Assembly: GCA_946482585.1 (NCBI GenBank)
Contig: CAMLSI010000275.1
Coordinates: 1-7,167 of the forward strand
Direction of reading: 5' to 3'
DNA length: 7,167 nucleotides
Source: an uncultured Lysobacteraceae bacterium
GTDB lineage: Bacteria; Pseudomonadota; Gammaproteobacteria; Xanthomonadales; Rhodanobacteraceae
The number at the start of each line of letters is the position of its first letter. Position 1 is the first letter of the stretch. Positions 1 through 7,167 of the stretch are shown here, one piece after another. The notes below the pieces were generated by a model that saw only the letters and a list, made by a program, of their open reading frames with translations, made no database searches and had not been told where the DNA came from. The translations under genes and the position numbers were made by a program.

Positions 1-2798
1 TCGGCGTTGACCAGGTACTCGGGGGTCACGCCGAAGCGGCCGGAGGCGACCTGCTTGATCTTGCTGCGCTTCTCGGTGCCGTAGCGGACGGGGTCTTCGC
101 CGCCTTCGCCGGAGTTGCTGCGGCCGCCCAGGCGGTTCATCGCGATGGCGAGCGCCTCGTGCGCCTCGGGCGACAGCGCGCCCAGCGAGATCGCCGCGGT
201 GTCGAAGCGGCGCAGCAGGTCCGACGCGTCGGCCACCTCGTCCAGCGGCGTCGGCGTATGGGCCTTCTTCAACTGCAACAAGTCGCGCAGCGCCGACGGC
301 GGCCGCGAGTTCACCGCGTCCGCGTAGGCCTGCCAGTCGCGGGCGTCGCCGGTGCGCGTCGCGCGCTGCAGCGTCATCACCACGTCCGGGTTGTACATGT
401 GGTACTCGCCGCCGTGCACGTACTTCAGCAGGCCGCCGACTTCGGGCGATTCGCGATCGTTCCAGGCGCGCGCATCCAGCTGGCGCGCCTCCAGGTCCAG
501 GCGCTCGAAGCCTACGCCGCCGATGCGCGAGGGCGTCTCGGCGAAGCACAGCTCGACCACGTCCGGGTCCAGGCCGACGATCTCGAACAGCTGCGCGCCG
601 CGGTAGCTGCTGATGGTGCAGATGCCCATCTTCGAGATGATCTTCGACAGGCCCTTGTAGATGCCCTTGCGGTAGCTGCGGCCGATCTGCGCCTGCTCGC
701 CGCCCTTCTTGATCTGCAGGATGCCGCGCCGGCCCAGGTCGAACAGCGTCTGGTAGGCCAGGTACGGATACACCGCGGTGGCGCCCACGCCGATCAGGCA
801 GGCCATGTGGTGCGGATCGCGGGCGGTGCCGGTCTCGACGATCAGGTTGGCGTCGCAGCGCAGGCCCACGCGGCACAGGTGGTGGTGCACCGCGCCGGTG
901 GCGAGCAACGCATGCGCCATCGGCCGGCCCGGCTGCGGGTAGCGGTCCGACAGCAGCAGCATGACCACGCCATCGCGAGCGGCCTGCTCGGCCTGGCGGC
1001 AGATCCGTTCCAGGCCGGCCTTGAGGCCTTCCTCCGGCGCGTAGGACAGGTCGATCAGGCGGTTCTTTTCGACGTACTGCGGCATCTTCAGCAGCTGCCG
1101 CAGCTTGCGCTGGCTCAGCACCGGCGAATTGAGGATGACGTGGTTCACCGTCTCCGGGCCGGCGTGGAAGATGTTGGTCTCCCGGCCCAGCTGGGTGGTC
1201 AGCGACATCACGCAGTCTTCGCGCAGCGGATCGATCGGCGGATTGGTGACCTGCGCGAACGCCTGGCGGAAATACTCGTACAGCGGCCGCGACTGCTGCG
1301 ACAGCACGGCGATGGGCGTGTCGTCGCCCATCGAACCGGTTGCTTCGGATTCGTCCTCGGCAAGCGCCTTCAGCACTACGTCACGCTCCTCGCGCGTCAG
1401 CGCGAACTGCTTCTGGAAGCGCGCGAGCATGTCCGGCGGAAACGGTTCGGCCGCGAGCGCCGGATCGATCAGGTGCGATTCGAGATAGTTCATCTCGTCG
1501 CGCAGCCACTGCTTGAACGGCGCGCGCGCGCGGTTGATCGCGTCGATCGCGGCATTGTCGAGCAGGCGGCCTTCGAGCAGATCGACCGCGATCATCTCGC
1601 CCGGGCCGAGACGGCCCTTCGCGACGATCTGCGTATCGGCGATGTCCCAGATGCCGGCCTCGGATCCGATCGCGAGATGATCGTCGTCGGTGCGCAGCCA
1701 GCGCGTCGGCCGCAGGCCGTTGCGGTCGAGGGTGCAGACCGCATGGCGCGCGTCGCACATGACCAGTCCGGCCGGACCGTCCCAGGGCTCGCTGTGCAGC
1801 GCGTAGTACTCGTAGAACGCCTCGAGGTCTTCGTCGATGGTGTCGCGCGCATTCCAGGCCGGCGGCACGAGAATGCGCATCGCGGTCAGCAGATCGATGC
1901 CGCCCGCGAGCAGCACGTCGAGCATTTCGTCGAGGCTCTGCGAATCCGAACCGCTGCTGCCGACGAGGGGACCGATGTCGGACAGATCGACCAGCGGCGA
2001 CACCATCTTCACGGCGCGCGCGGCGGCCCAGGTGCGATTGGCGCGGATGGTGTTGATCTCGCCGTTGTGGGCGAGCAGACGGAACGGCTGTGCGAGCCGC
2101 CATTTCGGCAGGGTGTTCGTGGAGAAACGCTGATGGAACACGGCGGCGCTCGCGCTCAGCGCCGGATGCGCGAGGTCGGGGAACGCGGTGCGCAATGCGC
2201 CCGGTGCCGTCATCGCCTTGTAGGTGATCGTCGCGGCCGACAGGCTCACGATGTAGAAGCTCGGATCCTGCGCGAGCGCGTCGCCGGCGCGTCGGCGCGC
2301 GCGGAACAGCGAACGCTCGAAACTTGCCTCGTCGGGGTGTGCGCGCGGTTCCACGAACATCTGCACGACGCGCGGCGCGTGCGCCCGGCCGAGCGGGCCG
2401 CAGGCGGCGTCATCGATCGGCACGTCGCGCCAGCCCGCGAACGCCAGTCCTTCCTCGGCAACGATGCGCTCGACGGTGTCGATGGCGGCCTGCGCCGTCG
2501 CGGCATCGCGATCGAGGAATACCAGCCCCGCGGCGAAGCGCGTACCGAGCGCGATGCCGGATTCGTGTGCGAGCGCGCGCAGCCAGTCGTTCGCGCGATA
2601 CAGCAGGATGCCGCTGCCGTCGCCGGTGACGCCGTCCGCATTGACGCCGCCGCGATGCGCCATGCGCGCGAGTGCGGCGAAGGCCTGGTCGACGAGCCAG
2701 CGGCTCGGTCGATTGCCGATCTGTGCGATGAGTCCGAAGCCGCAGCTGTCGTGTTCGAAGGCGGGGTCGTACAGGCGCGGCGTGTTGCGACGCGTCAT
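1..2798 (-). CDS. gltB: Glutamate synthase (NADPH) large subunit, N-terminal 932 codons (runs off left edge)
   Basis: Large (alpha) subunit of glutamate synthase (GOGAT), a cytoplasmic enzyme. It hydrolyses glutamine at its N-terminal glutaminase site and channels the ammonia to 2-oxoglutarate at an FMN site, giving two glutamates with electrons supplied through GltD. The frame was translated in segments and is open from the ATG to the window edge. After a short leader (MTRRNTPRLYDPAFEHDS), Cys19 lies in the motif CGFGLIAQ; it is the expected catalytic N-terminal cysteine exposed by propeptide removal. Further landmarks are AHRGGVNADGVTGDGSGI (about residues 47-64), RFSTNTLPKW, HNGEINTI (about 240), GSSGSDSQSLD and LDRNGLRPTR (about 360). 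The central domain follows, then the start of the FMN domain with ISLGALSPEAHEAL (about 870), SNSGEGGEDP and IKQVASGRFGVTPEYL (from 914). The family is usually about 1,480-1,520 residues, so roughly the last third is missing, including most FMN and iron-sulfur ligands. No frameshift seen. gltD probably follows outside the window. Confidence 0.97.
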   Translation of the reverse strand, partial: MTRRNTPRLYDPAFEHDSCGFGLIAQIGNRPSRWLVDQAFAALARMAHRGGVNADGVTGDGSGILLYRANDWLRALAHESGIALGTRFAAGLVFLDRDAATAQAAIDTVERIVAEEGLAFAGWRDVPIDDAACGPLGRAHAPRVVQMFVEPRAHPDEASFERSLFRARRRAGDALAQDPSFYIVSLSAATITYKAMTAPGALRTAFPDLAHPALSASAAVFHQRFSTNTLPKWRLAQPFRLLAHNGEINTIRANRTWAAARAVKMVSPLVDLSDIGPLVGSSGSDSQSLDEMLDVLLAGGIDLLTAMRILVPPAWNARDTIDEDLEAFYEYYALHSEPWDGPAGLVMCDARHAVCTLDRNGLRPTRWLRTDDDHLAIGSEAGIWDIADTQIVAKGRLGPGEMIAVDLLEGRLLDNAAIDAINRARAPFKQWLRDEMNYLESHLIDPALAAEPFPPDMLARFQKQFALTREERDVVLKALAEDESEATGSMGDDTPIAVLSQQSRPLYEYFRQAFAQVTNPPIDPLREDCVMSLTTQLGRETNIFHAGPETVNHVILNSPVLSQRKLRQLLKMPQYVEKNRLIDLSYAPEEGLKAGLERICRQAEQAARDGVVMLLLSDRYPQPGRPMAHALLATGAVHHHLCRVGLRCDANLIVETGTARDPHHMACLIGVGATAVYPYLAYQTLFDLGRRGILQIKKGGEQAQIGRSYRKGIYKGLSKIISKMGICTISSYRGAQLFEIVGLDPDVVELCFAETPSRIGGVGFERLDLEARQLDARAWNDRESPEVGGLLKYVHGGEYHMYNPDVVMTLQRATRTGDARDWQAYADAVNSRPPSALRDLLQLKKAHTPTPLDEVADASDLLRRFDTAAISLGALSPEAHEALAIAMNRLGGRSNSGEGGEDPVRYGTEKRSKIKQVASGRFGVTPEYLVNA

Positions 2799-2805
2799 GC
2801 TGCAA

Positions 2806-2809
2806 TCCT
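2806..2809 (-). promoter_or_regulatory. Ribosome binding site of gltB
   Basis: On the minus strand AGGA lies 7 bases before the ATG at 2798. This supports the chosen start, which places the catalytic cysteine at residue 19 and so implies an 18-residue propeptide. Confidence 0.65.
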
Positions 2810-2888
2810 GGCGGTGCCGCGCGCCGACCGATCCAGTGCGATCGCGCGTGACGTGCTTGGGTAGCGCATTCCGTCGCGCCCGGTGCAG

Positions 2889-2912
2889 AGCCCGTCGTAG
2901 CGGGCTACGACG
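2889..2912. repeat. Inverted repeat with two mutually exclusive folds at the predicted gltB transcript start
   Basis: Two perfect inverted repeats share the same bases. The first has 9-base arms, CGTCGTAGC (2893-2901) and GCTACGACG (2904-2912), separated by two Gs; as a hairpin this is an 8-bp stem with a four-base loop. The second has 6-base arms, AGCCCG (2889-2894) and CGGGCT (2901-2906), separated by six bases. Only one can form at a time. The element lies just downstream of the candidate gltB -10 box. It could be an operator for a dimeric regulator, a hairpin at the 5' end of the gltB leader RNA, or a copy of a dispersed palindromic repeat. No U-tract follows it on either strand, so a simple terminator is unlikely. 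Confidence 0.7.
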
Positions 2913-2916
2913 TCGA

Positions 2917-2944
2917 ATCAAACATAGATGCTGCGATGCGTCAA
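2917..2944 (-). promoter_or_regulatory. Candidate sigma70 promoter for gltB
   Basis: On the minus strand TTGACG (2944-2939, five of six consensus bases) is followed after 16 bases by TTTGAT (2922-2917, four of six consensus bases). Transcription would begin near 2910, giving a leader of roughly 110 bases before the gltB ATG. The predicted start falls inside the adjoining inverted repeat. The call is by motif match only; the -10 element is imperfect. Confidence 0.4.
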
Positions 2945-3185
2945 ATAACCAAACTCGAAGCCGTTGCCGACACTTCGCAGAAGCGATCCGAGCAATCCAT
3001 CGAATTGTCCGGTCATGCATCGAGGCGTTGCCTAATCCACTAATGCGTTTCGCCGCATCGCACGCACGCCGGACGACGCTGCGGCGCGGTTTGCCGGTGA
3101 CCGCGGCGCGGGTCCGTGCGCGGATCGCCACGCGCCGCCCACCCGGCCGGCGAGTGTTCGCGGTACATTCGGACGGCCAGGGGAC

Positions 3186-3190
3186 GGGGG
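3186..3190 (+). promoter_or_regulatory. Purine-rich ribosome binding site of the REC-EAL gene
   Basis: A run of five Gs ends 5 bases before the ATG at 3196, with a second AGGGGA at 3180-3185. This G-rich tract, together with the fact that REC homology begins about eight residues into the protein, favours 3196 over in-frame upstream starts such as the ATG at 3043. Confidence 0.5.
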
Positions 3191-3195
3191 ACCGG

Positions 3196-4401
3196 ATGAC
3201 GACGCGACTCGCTCAGTTGTCGGTGATGGTGGTCGAGGACCACAGCTTCCAGCGCAGCATTGCGCTGCGACTGTTGGCCGGCCTCGGTATCGAACGCGCC
3301 TACGAAGCGGCGAACGGCCGCGAGGCGCTGGAACGCGTGCTGGGCATGCCGGAAAAACCGGACGTGCTGCTCGTCGATCTCGACCTGCCCGAGATGGACG
3401 GCATCGAGCTCATCGGCCACGTGGCGAGCCGCCGCCTCGCCCGCGCGGTCGTGGTGCTGTCCGCGCTCGATCCGGCGCTGCTCAATACGGTGCAGACCAT
3501 GGCGCGCGCCTCGGGCCTGCGCGTGCTCGGCGCGGTGGAAAAGCCGCTGACGGCGGCCAAGCTGCAGGAAGTGCTGTCGCATTTCCATAACGAGCCCGAG
3601 GAACGCGGCTACCTCGCGCCGATCGAGATCGACCGCCAGACCCTGGTCGAGGCGATCGAGGCCGAGGAAATCGAACCCTGGTTCCAGGCCCAGGTTTCCA
3701 TCGCGAGCGGTCATGCGGTCGGCGTCGAGGCGCTCGCACGCTGGGTGCACGGCGACCAGGTGCTGCTGCCCGCGCAGTTCCTGCCGCACGTCGAGCGCGA
3801 AGGCCTCATCGACGCGATGACCGAAAGCATGCTGCGCAAGGCCTGTCGCTGGCGCGCGCGCTGGGCGGCGGCCGGGCTCGACCTGCGCCTGTCGGTCAAC
3901 GTGTCGATGCTCAATCTCGCGCGCGTCGACACCGCCGACCGCTACCAGCAGATCGTGCAGCAGACCGGCGTGCGCACGCGCGACGTGGTGCTGGAGGTGA
4001 CCGAAGGCTCGGTCATGGGCGAGGCCGCGAGCGCGCTCAACGTGCTGGCGCGGCTGCGTCTCAAGGGCTTCGGTCTGGCGATCGACGATTTCGGCACAGG
4101 CTATTCGTCGCTGTCCCAGCTCTCGCAGATCCCGTTCACCGAACTCAAGATCGACCAGGGCTTCGTCACCGGCGCCGTGCGCCAGCCGCGCAAGCGCGCG
4201 GTCGTGGAGACCAGCCTCGAGCTCGCGCGCAAGCTCGATCTCGGCACCGTCGCCGAAGGCGTGGAGACCGTCGACGACTGGCAGATGCTGGCCGAGCTCG
4301 GCTGCGACTACGCACAGGGGTACCTGATCGGTCCCGCCGTCGCCGGTGCGGCGCTCGTCGACCAGGTGCGTCACTGGAGAACGCCGCAAGTTTCCGTATG
4401 A
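3196..4401 (+). CDS. RocR-type response regulator: REC-EAL c-di-GMP phosphodiesterase
   Basis: Cytoplasmic two-domain regulator of 401 residues, predicted to hydrolyse c-di-GMP to pGpG under phosphorelay control. The REC domain (about 8-130) has the acidic pair Glu14-Asp15, phosphoacceptor Asp61 in [10 protein letters not shown], Ser89 and Lys117 in VEKPL. The EAL domain (about 150-395) keeps the residues expected of an active enzyme: Glu178 in the EAL motif (GVEALARW), Asn235 (SVNVS), Glu267 (LEVTE), Asp297-Asp298 (DDFGTGYSS), Lys318 (LKIDQ), Glu354 (AEGVE) and Gln374 (AQGYL). These match Pseudomonas aeruginosa RocR (392 residues, same order) almost position for position; that comparison is from memory. 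There is no GGDEF domain and no DNA-binding domain. The start at 3196 is supported by an upstream G-rich site; the longer open frame upstream reads as Arg-rich noise. The stop overlaps the start of the hybrid kinase gene, its likely phosphodonor. Activity and the direction of phospho-control are inferred. Confidence 0.93.
   Translation: MTTRLAQLSVMVVEDHSFQRSIALRLLAGLGIERAYEAANGREALERVLGMPEKPDVLLVDLDLPEMDGIELIGHVASRRLARAVVVLSALDPALLNTVQTMARASGLRVLGAVEKPLTAAKLQEVLSHFHNEPEERGYLAPIEIDRQTLVEAIEAEEIEPWFQAQVSIASGHAVGVEALARWVHGDQVLLPAQFLPHVEREGLIDAMTESMLRKACRWRARWAAAGLDLRLSVNVSMLNLARVDTADRYQQIVQQTGVRTRDVVLEVTEGSVMGEAASALNVLARLRLKGFGLAIDDFGTGYSSLSQLSQIPFTELKIDQGFVTGAVRQPRKRAVVETSLELARKLDLGTVAEGVETVDDWQMLAELGCDYAQGYLIGPAVAGAALVDQVRHWRTPQVSV
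4398..4401 (+). other. ATGA stop/start overlap coupling REC-EAL and kinase genes
   Basis: The kinase ATG (4398-4400) overlaps the REC-EAL TGA (4399-4401). Only a weak AAG (4388-4390) is at suitable distance upstream; GGAGA at 4376-4380 is too far. Translation of the kinase is therefore probably coupled to that of the regulator, which places both on one transcript. Confidence 0.8.
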
Positions 4402-6758
4402 AGCCGGGTCCGTTCACGCTCAGCATCCGCCAGCAACTGCTGGGCCTGTTCGGCCTGCTGCTCGCGACCGGCGTGACCGTGCTCGTGCTCGACACGATCA
4501 ACGAACGCGCGACGATCGCGACCATCACCCACGTGCGCGAGGATTCGCTCGCGGGGCTGCGCTACGTCAAGAGCATTTCCGACGCCTACGGGATGGACGT
4601 GGTCGACACGACGTTCCGCGTCCGCAACAACCTGATGGGCTGGGAGCAGGGCGTCGAGGTCATCGACCGCGCCTCCGACCGCATCCAGGACCAGTGGGAC
4701 AAGCTGCTCGCGACGAACCTGACCGAAGTGCAGACGGCGCTCGTCGACGACATCCGGCGCCAGCGCGAAAGCGCCGACCGCGCCGCGGCGAAACTGCGCG
4801 CGATCCTGAAATCGCAGAGCATGGCCGACCTCGGCCGCTTCGCCGATACCGAGCTCTATCCCGCGATCGATCCGGTCACGACGCGGCTGAAGTTCCTGTC
4901 CGAACTGCAGATGATCACCGCGAACGGCAATCTCGACGCCGACGCGCGCCGTACCGCGCGCGTGAGTGTCTGGCGCGTCGCGCTGAGTCTCATCGCATTT
5001 GCGATCGTGTTCGCCGCGGGCCGGCGCATCCTGCGCCACATCTACCGCGGCGTCGAAAAACTCGTGCAGCTGGCGCATGCGACACGCGCCGGCGACTATG
5101 CCGAGCCGATCGGCGAGTGGCCCAGCGGCGAGCTCGGGCAGGTTGCCCACGCCTTCGTCGACATGCGCGACGTGCTCGCGCGCAACGAGGTGGAGTTGCG
5201 TCATTCCGAAGCGCTCGCGACCGAGGCGAATCGCGCGAAGACCGCGTTCCTCGCGGCGATGAGCCACGAAATCCGCACGCCGATGATCGGCGTGGTGGGG
5301 ATGCTCGAACTGCTGTCGCATACCGATCTCGATCCCGAACAGCGTCGCTGTGTCGACGTCATCGACACGTCGGCGCAGGCGTTGCTGCAGATCATCGGCG
5401 ACATTCTCGATTTTTCGAAGATCGAGGCGGGAAAGCTCGAGATCGCGGGCGTGCCGACGGACTTGCGTCGCCTGCTGGAGCAGACCATCAACAATTTCCT
5501 CGGCGTCGCGTCGTCGCGCGGCCTCTCGCTGACCCTGACCGTCGATCCGCGCGTCGCCGCGGCGCACGTGGTCGATCCGCTGCGGTTGCGCCAGATCGTC
5601 TCGAACGTGCTGTCCAACGCGCTGAAGTTCACCCACAAGGGCGGCGTGCGCGTCGAGCTCGAGCGGCTCATGGAAGACGAGGCGACCCAGACGCTCGCGC
5701 TGCGCGTGCACGACAGCGGCATCGGCATCGGCCAGGAGCAGCAGGACAAGCTGTTCACGCCGTTCGCGCAGGCCGAGGCCGGCACGGCGCGCAGCTACGG
5801 CGGCACCGGCCTGGGGCTGGCGATCAGCCACCGTCTGGCGGTCGCGATGGGCGGCGAACTCGGTCTGCGCAGCCAGCTCGGCGAAGGCACGTCGGTCAGC
5901 TTCGTGATCGCGCTGCCGACCGCGAGCAGCGAGGCCCTCGCGGTCGAAACCGCGCAGCCGCGCCGGCCCATGCGCTTTGCGCAGCGCGCCGCACCGAGCA
6001 TCGAAGACGCCGAGCGCGAACGCAGCCTGATCCTGCTCGTCGACGATCACCCGACGAATCGCGACGTGATCGCGCGTCAGCTCGCCAAGGCAGGCTATGC
6101 CTGCATCAGCGCGGACGACGGCGAGGAAGGTCTGCAACAGTGGCGCAGCGGCCGCTTCGCGCTGGTGCTCGCCGACATCCATATGCCGCGCATGGACGGT
6201 TATGCGATGACCGCCGCGATCCGCACGATCGAACAGCGCGAAGCGCGCGCGCGCACGCCGCTGATCGCGCTGACCGCGAACGTGACCAAGGGCGAAGCCG
6301 AACGCTGCATCGCCGCTGGCATGGACGATTTCCTCGGCAAGCCCGTCAGCATCGCGCAGCTCGCGGCGAAGCTGCGCGTCTGGCTGCCGCACGTGCCGTT
6401 CCCGCAGGTAGCGGCGCGCGAGGAGACGACGACGGCCATGGTCCTGCCCGATGCGATCGATCGCAGCGTGCTCGAGGAAATCACCGGCGGCGACGCGCAG
6501 CAGTCGCGCGAACTGCTCGACGAATTCATTCGCACGGCGCACGCGGATCTCGCCGCGCTGGAACAGGCGCTCGCGCGCCGCGATCGCGCGAGCGCCGGTC
6601 GCGAAGCGCACAGAATCAAGGGGGCGGCGCGCCTCGTCGGCGCCGGCGCGCTGGCCGACCAGGCCGCGGATGTCGAGCAGCGACTGCGCAGCGACGAGCT
6701 GCCGGATCTCGCCGCGCTGCGCACGGCACTCGCGGCACTGTCGGCCCAGCCGACCTGA
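4398..6758 (+). CDS. Membrane hybrid histidine kinase (periplasmic helical sensor-HAMP-HisKA-HATPase-REC-HPt)
   Basis: Inner-membrane sensor kinase of 786 residues. TM1 spans about 13-31. A periplasmic segment of about 155 residues (33-190) is predicted mostly helical, contains no cysteine and resembles a four-helix-bundle sensor. TM2 spans about 191-208, followed by a HAMP domain (about 209-262, with [22 protein letters not shown]) and a short coiled coil. HisKA has phosphorylated His290 in [13 protein letters not shown]. The HATPase domain shows Asn407 (LSNALKFT), DSGIGIG (439-445), LFTPFAQ and [10 protein letters not shown] (468-477). The REC domain (about 544-662) has Asp549-Asp550, phosphoacceptor Asp593 in [11 protein letters not shown], Thr626 and Lys648. 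The C-terminal HPt domain (about 685-780) has His738 in [13 protein letters not shown]. All relay residues are present, so a His290-Asp593-His738 relay is predicted, ending on Asp61 of the REC-EAL protein encoded just upstream. One oddity is Ile297, where hybrid kinases usually have Asn (RTPMNG). The signal sensed is unknown; RocS/BvgS-type kinases share the catalytic layout, but their Venus-flytrap sensors are absent here. Confidence 0.94.
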   Translation: MKPGPFTLSIRQQLLGLFGLLLATGVTVLVLDTINERATIATITHVREDSLAGLRYVKSISDAYGMDVVDTTFRVRNNLMGWEQGVEVIDRASDRIQDQWDKLLATNLTEVQTALVDDIRRQRESADRAAAKLRAILKSQSMADLGRFADTELYPAIDPVTTRLKFLSELQMITANGNLDADARRTARVSVWRVALSLIAFAIVFAAGRRILRHIYRGVEKLVQLAHATRAGDYAEPIGEWPSGELGQVAHAFVDMRDVLARNEVELRHSEALATEANRAKTAFLAAMSHEIRTPMIGVVGMLELLSHTDLDPEQRRCVDVIDTSAQALLQIIGDILDFSKIEAGKLEIAGVPTDLRRLLEQTINNFLGVASSRGLSLTLTVDPRVAAAHVVDPLRLRQIVSNVLSNALKFTHKGGVRVELERLMEDEATQTLALRVHDSGIGIGQEQQDKLFTPFAQAEAGTARSYGGTGLGLAISHRLAVAMGGELGLRSQLGEGTSVSFVIALPTASSEALAVETAQPRRPMRFAQRAAPSIEDAERERSLILLVDDHPTNRDVIARQLAKAGYACISADDGEEGLQQWRSGRFALVLADIHMPRMDGYAMTAAIRTIEQREARARTPLIALTANVTKGEAERCIAAGMDDFLGKPVSIAQLAAKLRVWLPHVPFPQVAAREETTTAMVLPDAIDRSVLEEITGGDAQQSRELLDEFIRTAHADLAALEQALARRDRASAGREAHRIKGAARLVGAGALADQAADVEQRLRSDELPDLAALRTALAALSAQPT

Positions 6759-6760
6759 GC

Positions 6761-6784
6761 GCGGCGCTTCGATACCGACGCCGC
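6761..6784. terminator. Possible bidirectional terminator hairpin in the convergent gap
   Basis: Arms GCGGCG (6761-6766) and CGCCGC (6779-6784) are perfectly complementary around a 12-base loop. They lie in the 51-base gap between the kinase stop (6758) and the PII stop (6810). No T-run follows on either strand, so an intrinsic terminator is uncertain; Rho-dependent ending is equally possible, and short GC palindromes are common by chance in this DNA. Confidence 0.25.
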
Positions 6785-6809
6785 TCGTCCCTCGATGCGA
6801 CCGCTCGCC

Positions 6810-7166
<357 letters not shown>

Positions 7167-7167
7167 G

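Larger units (their letters stand above)
2799..3195. other. Divergent intergenic region between gltB and the REC-EAL gene
   Basis: This stretch holds no credible gene. Reading frames that cross it give Arg/Ala-rich translations typical of non-coding GC-rich DNA. The part from about 2915 to 3055 is visibly richer in A+T than the flanking genes, as expected for promoter DNA. It holds the gltB promoter candidate and inverted repeat listed separately. For the plus-strand operon only a possible -10 element (TACATT, 3164-3169) is visible. It has no recognisable -35 at the right distance and would give a leader of about 20 bases. No sigma54-type TGGC-N-TTGC element was recognised for either gene. 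Confidence 0.7.

Noticed and set aside
1..1300. Impression that the gltB 3' part has different codon texture from its 5' part, suggesting mosaicism
   Set aside because: Sampled codons are mixed in both parts and no count could be run; stronger codon selection in the conserved catalytic core would give the same impression.
1517..1545. Alternating GC run inside gltB as a possible Z-DNA or simple repeat
   Set aside because: It is short, encodes ordinary GltB residues in frame, and such runs are common in this base composition.
159..2864. Very long plus-strand open frame (901 codons) opposite gltB
   Set aside because: It is the antisense of a clearly real GltB frame. Its translation is rich in Arg, Ala, His, Gln and Val with no recognisable domain, as expected when GC-rich third-position bias removes stops on the opposite strand.
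2464..3195. Upstream in-frame extension of the REC-EAL protein, including an ATG at 3043
   Set aside because: The extension crosses the gltB start and promoter region and reads as Arg-rich noise. Family homology begins only a few residues after the ATG at 3196, which has its own G-rich ribosome binding site.
4371..6611. Minus-strand open frame of 746 codons opposite the hybrid kinase
   Set aside because: The plus-strand frame encodes every kinase, REC and HPt motif. The antisense translation is Arg/Ala/Asp-rich without domains or a convincing start signal.

Overview
The window comes from a GC-rich proteobacterial chromosome. The GltB and PII sequences and the GCG/CGC/GATCGC-rich coding texture suggest a gammaproteobacterium of the Xanthomonadales type (Lysobacter/Luteimonas-like). 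That placement is inferred from family resemblance recalled by eye, not from a search. The content looks chromosomal: no insertion sequence, tRNA, rRNA, CRISPR array or phage gene was seen.

Layout. (1) Positions 1-2798, minus strand: the first 932 codons of gltB, the large subunit of NADPH-dependent glutamate synthase. The gene runs off the left edge just inside its FMN/glutamate-synthase domain. (2) Positions 2799-3195: a 397-base divergent intergenic region. It carries a plausible sigma70 promoter and ribosome binding site for gltB, and a striking inverted repeat at the predicted gltB transcript start that can fold in two mutually exclusive ways. (3) Positions 3196-4401, plus strand: a 401-residue REC-EAL response regulator of the RocR type, with an apparently complete c-di-GMP phosphodiesterase site. 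(4) Positions 4398-6758, plus strand: a 786-residue membrane hybrid histidine kinase (TM, periplasmic helical sensor, TM, HAMP, HisKA, HATPase, REC, HPt), joined to the previous gene by an ATGA overlap. (5) Positions 6759-6809: a short convergent gap with a GC hairpin. (6) Positions 6810-7148, minus strand: a complete PII nitrogen-regulatory protein with an intact uridylylation tyrosine.

How the genes fit together. gltB (ammonia assimilation through the GS-GOGAT cycle) and PII (2-oxoglutarate/ATP/glutamine sensing) are nitrogen-metabolism genes on the minus strand. Between them, on the plus strand, lies a two-gene signalling operon. It holds every module of a four-step phosphorelay: His290 and Asp593 of the kinase, His738 of its HPt domain, then Asp61 of the EAL regulator. 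The predicted output is breakdown of c-di-GMP rather than transcription. The layout recalls the Roc (RocS/RocR) system of Pseudomonas, but the kinase sensor here is a short all-helical periplasmic domain. The most noteworthy points are this relay operon lodged between two nitrogen-assimilation genes and the dual-fold inverted repeat upstream of gltB. No entirely new class of system could be demonstrated.
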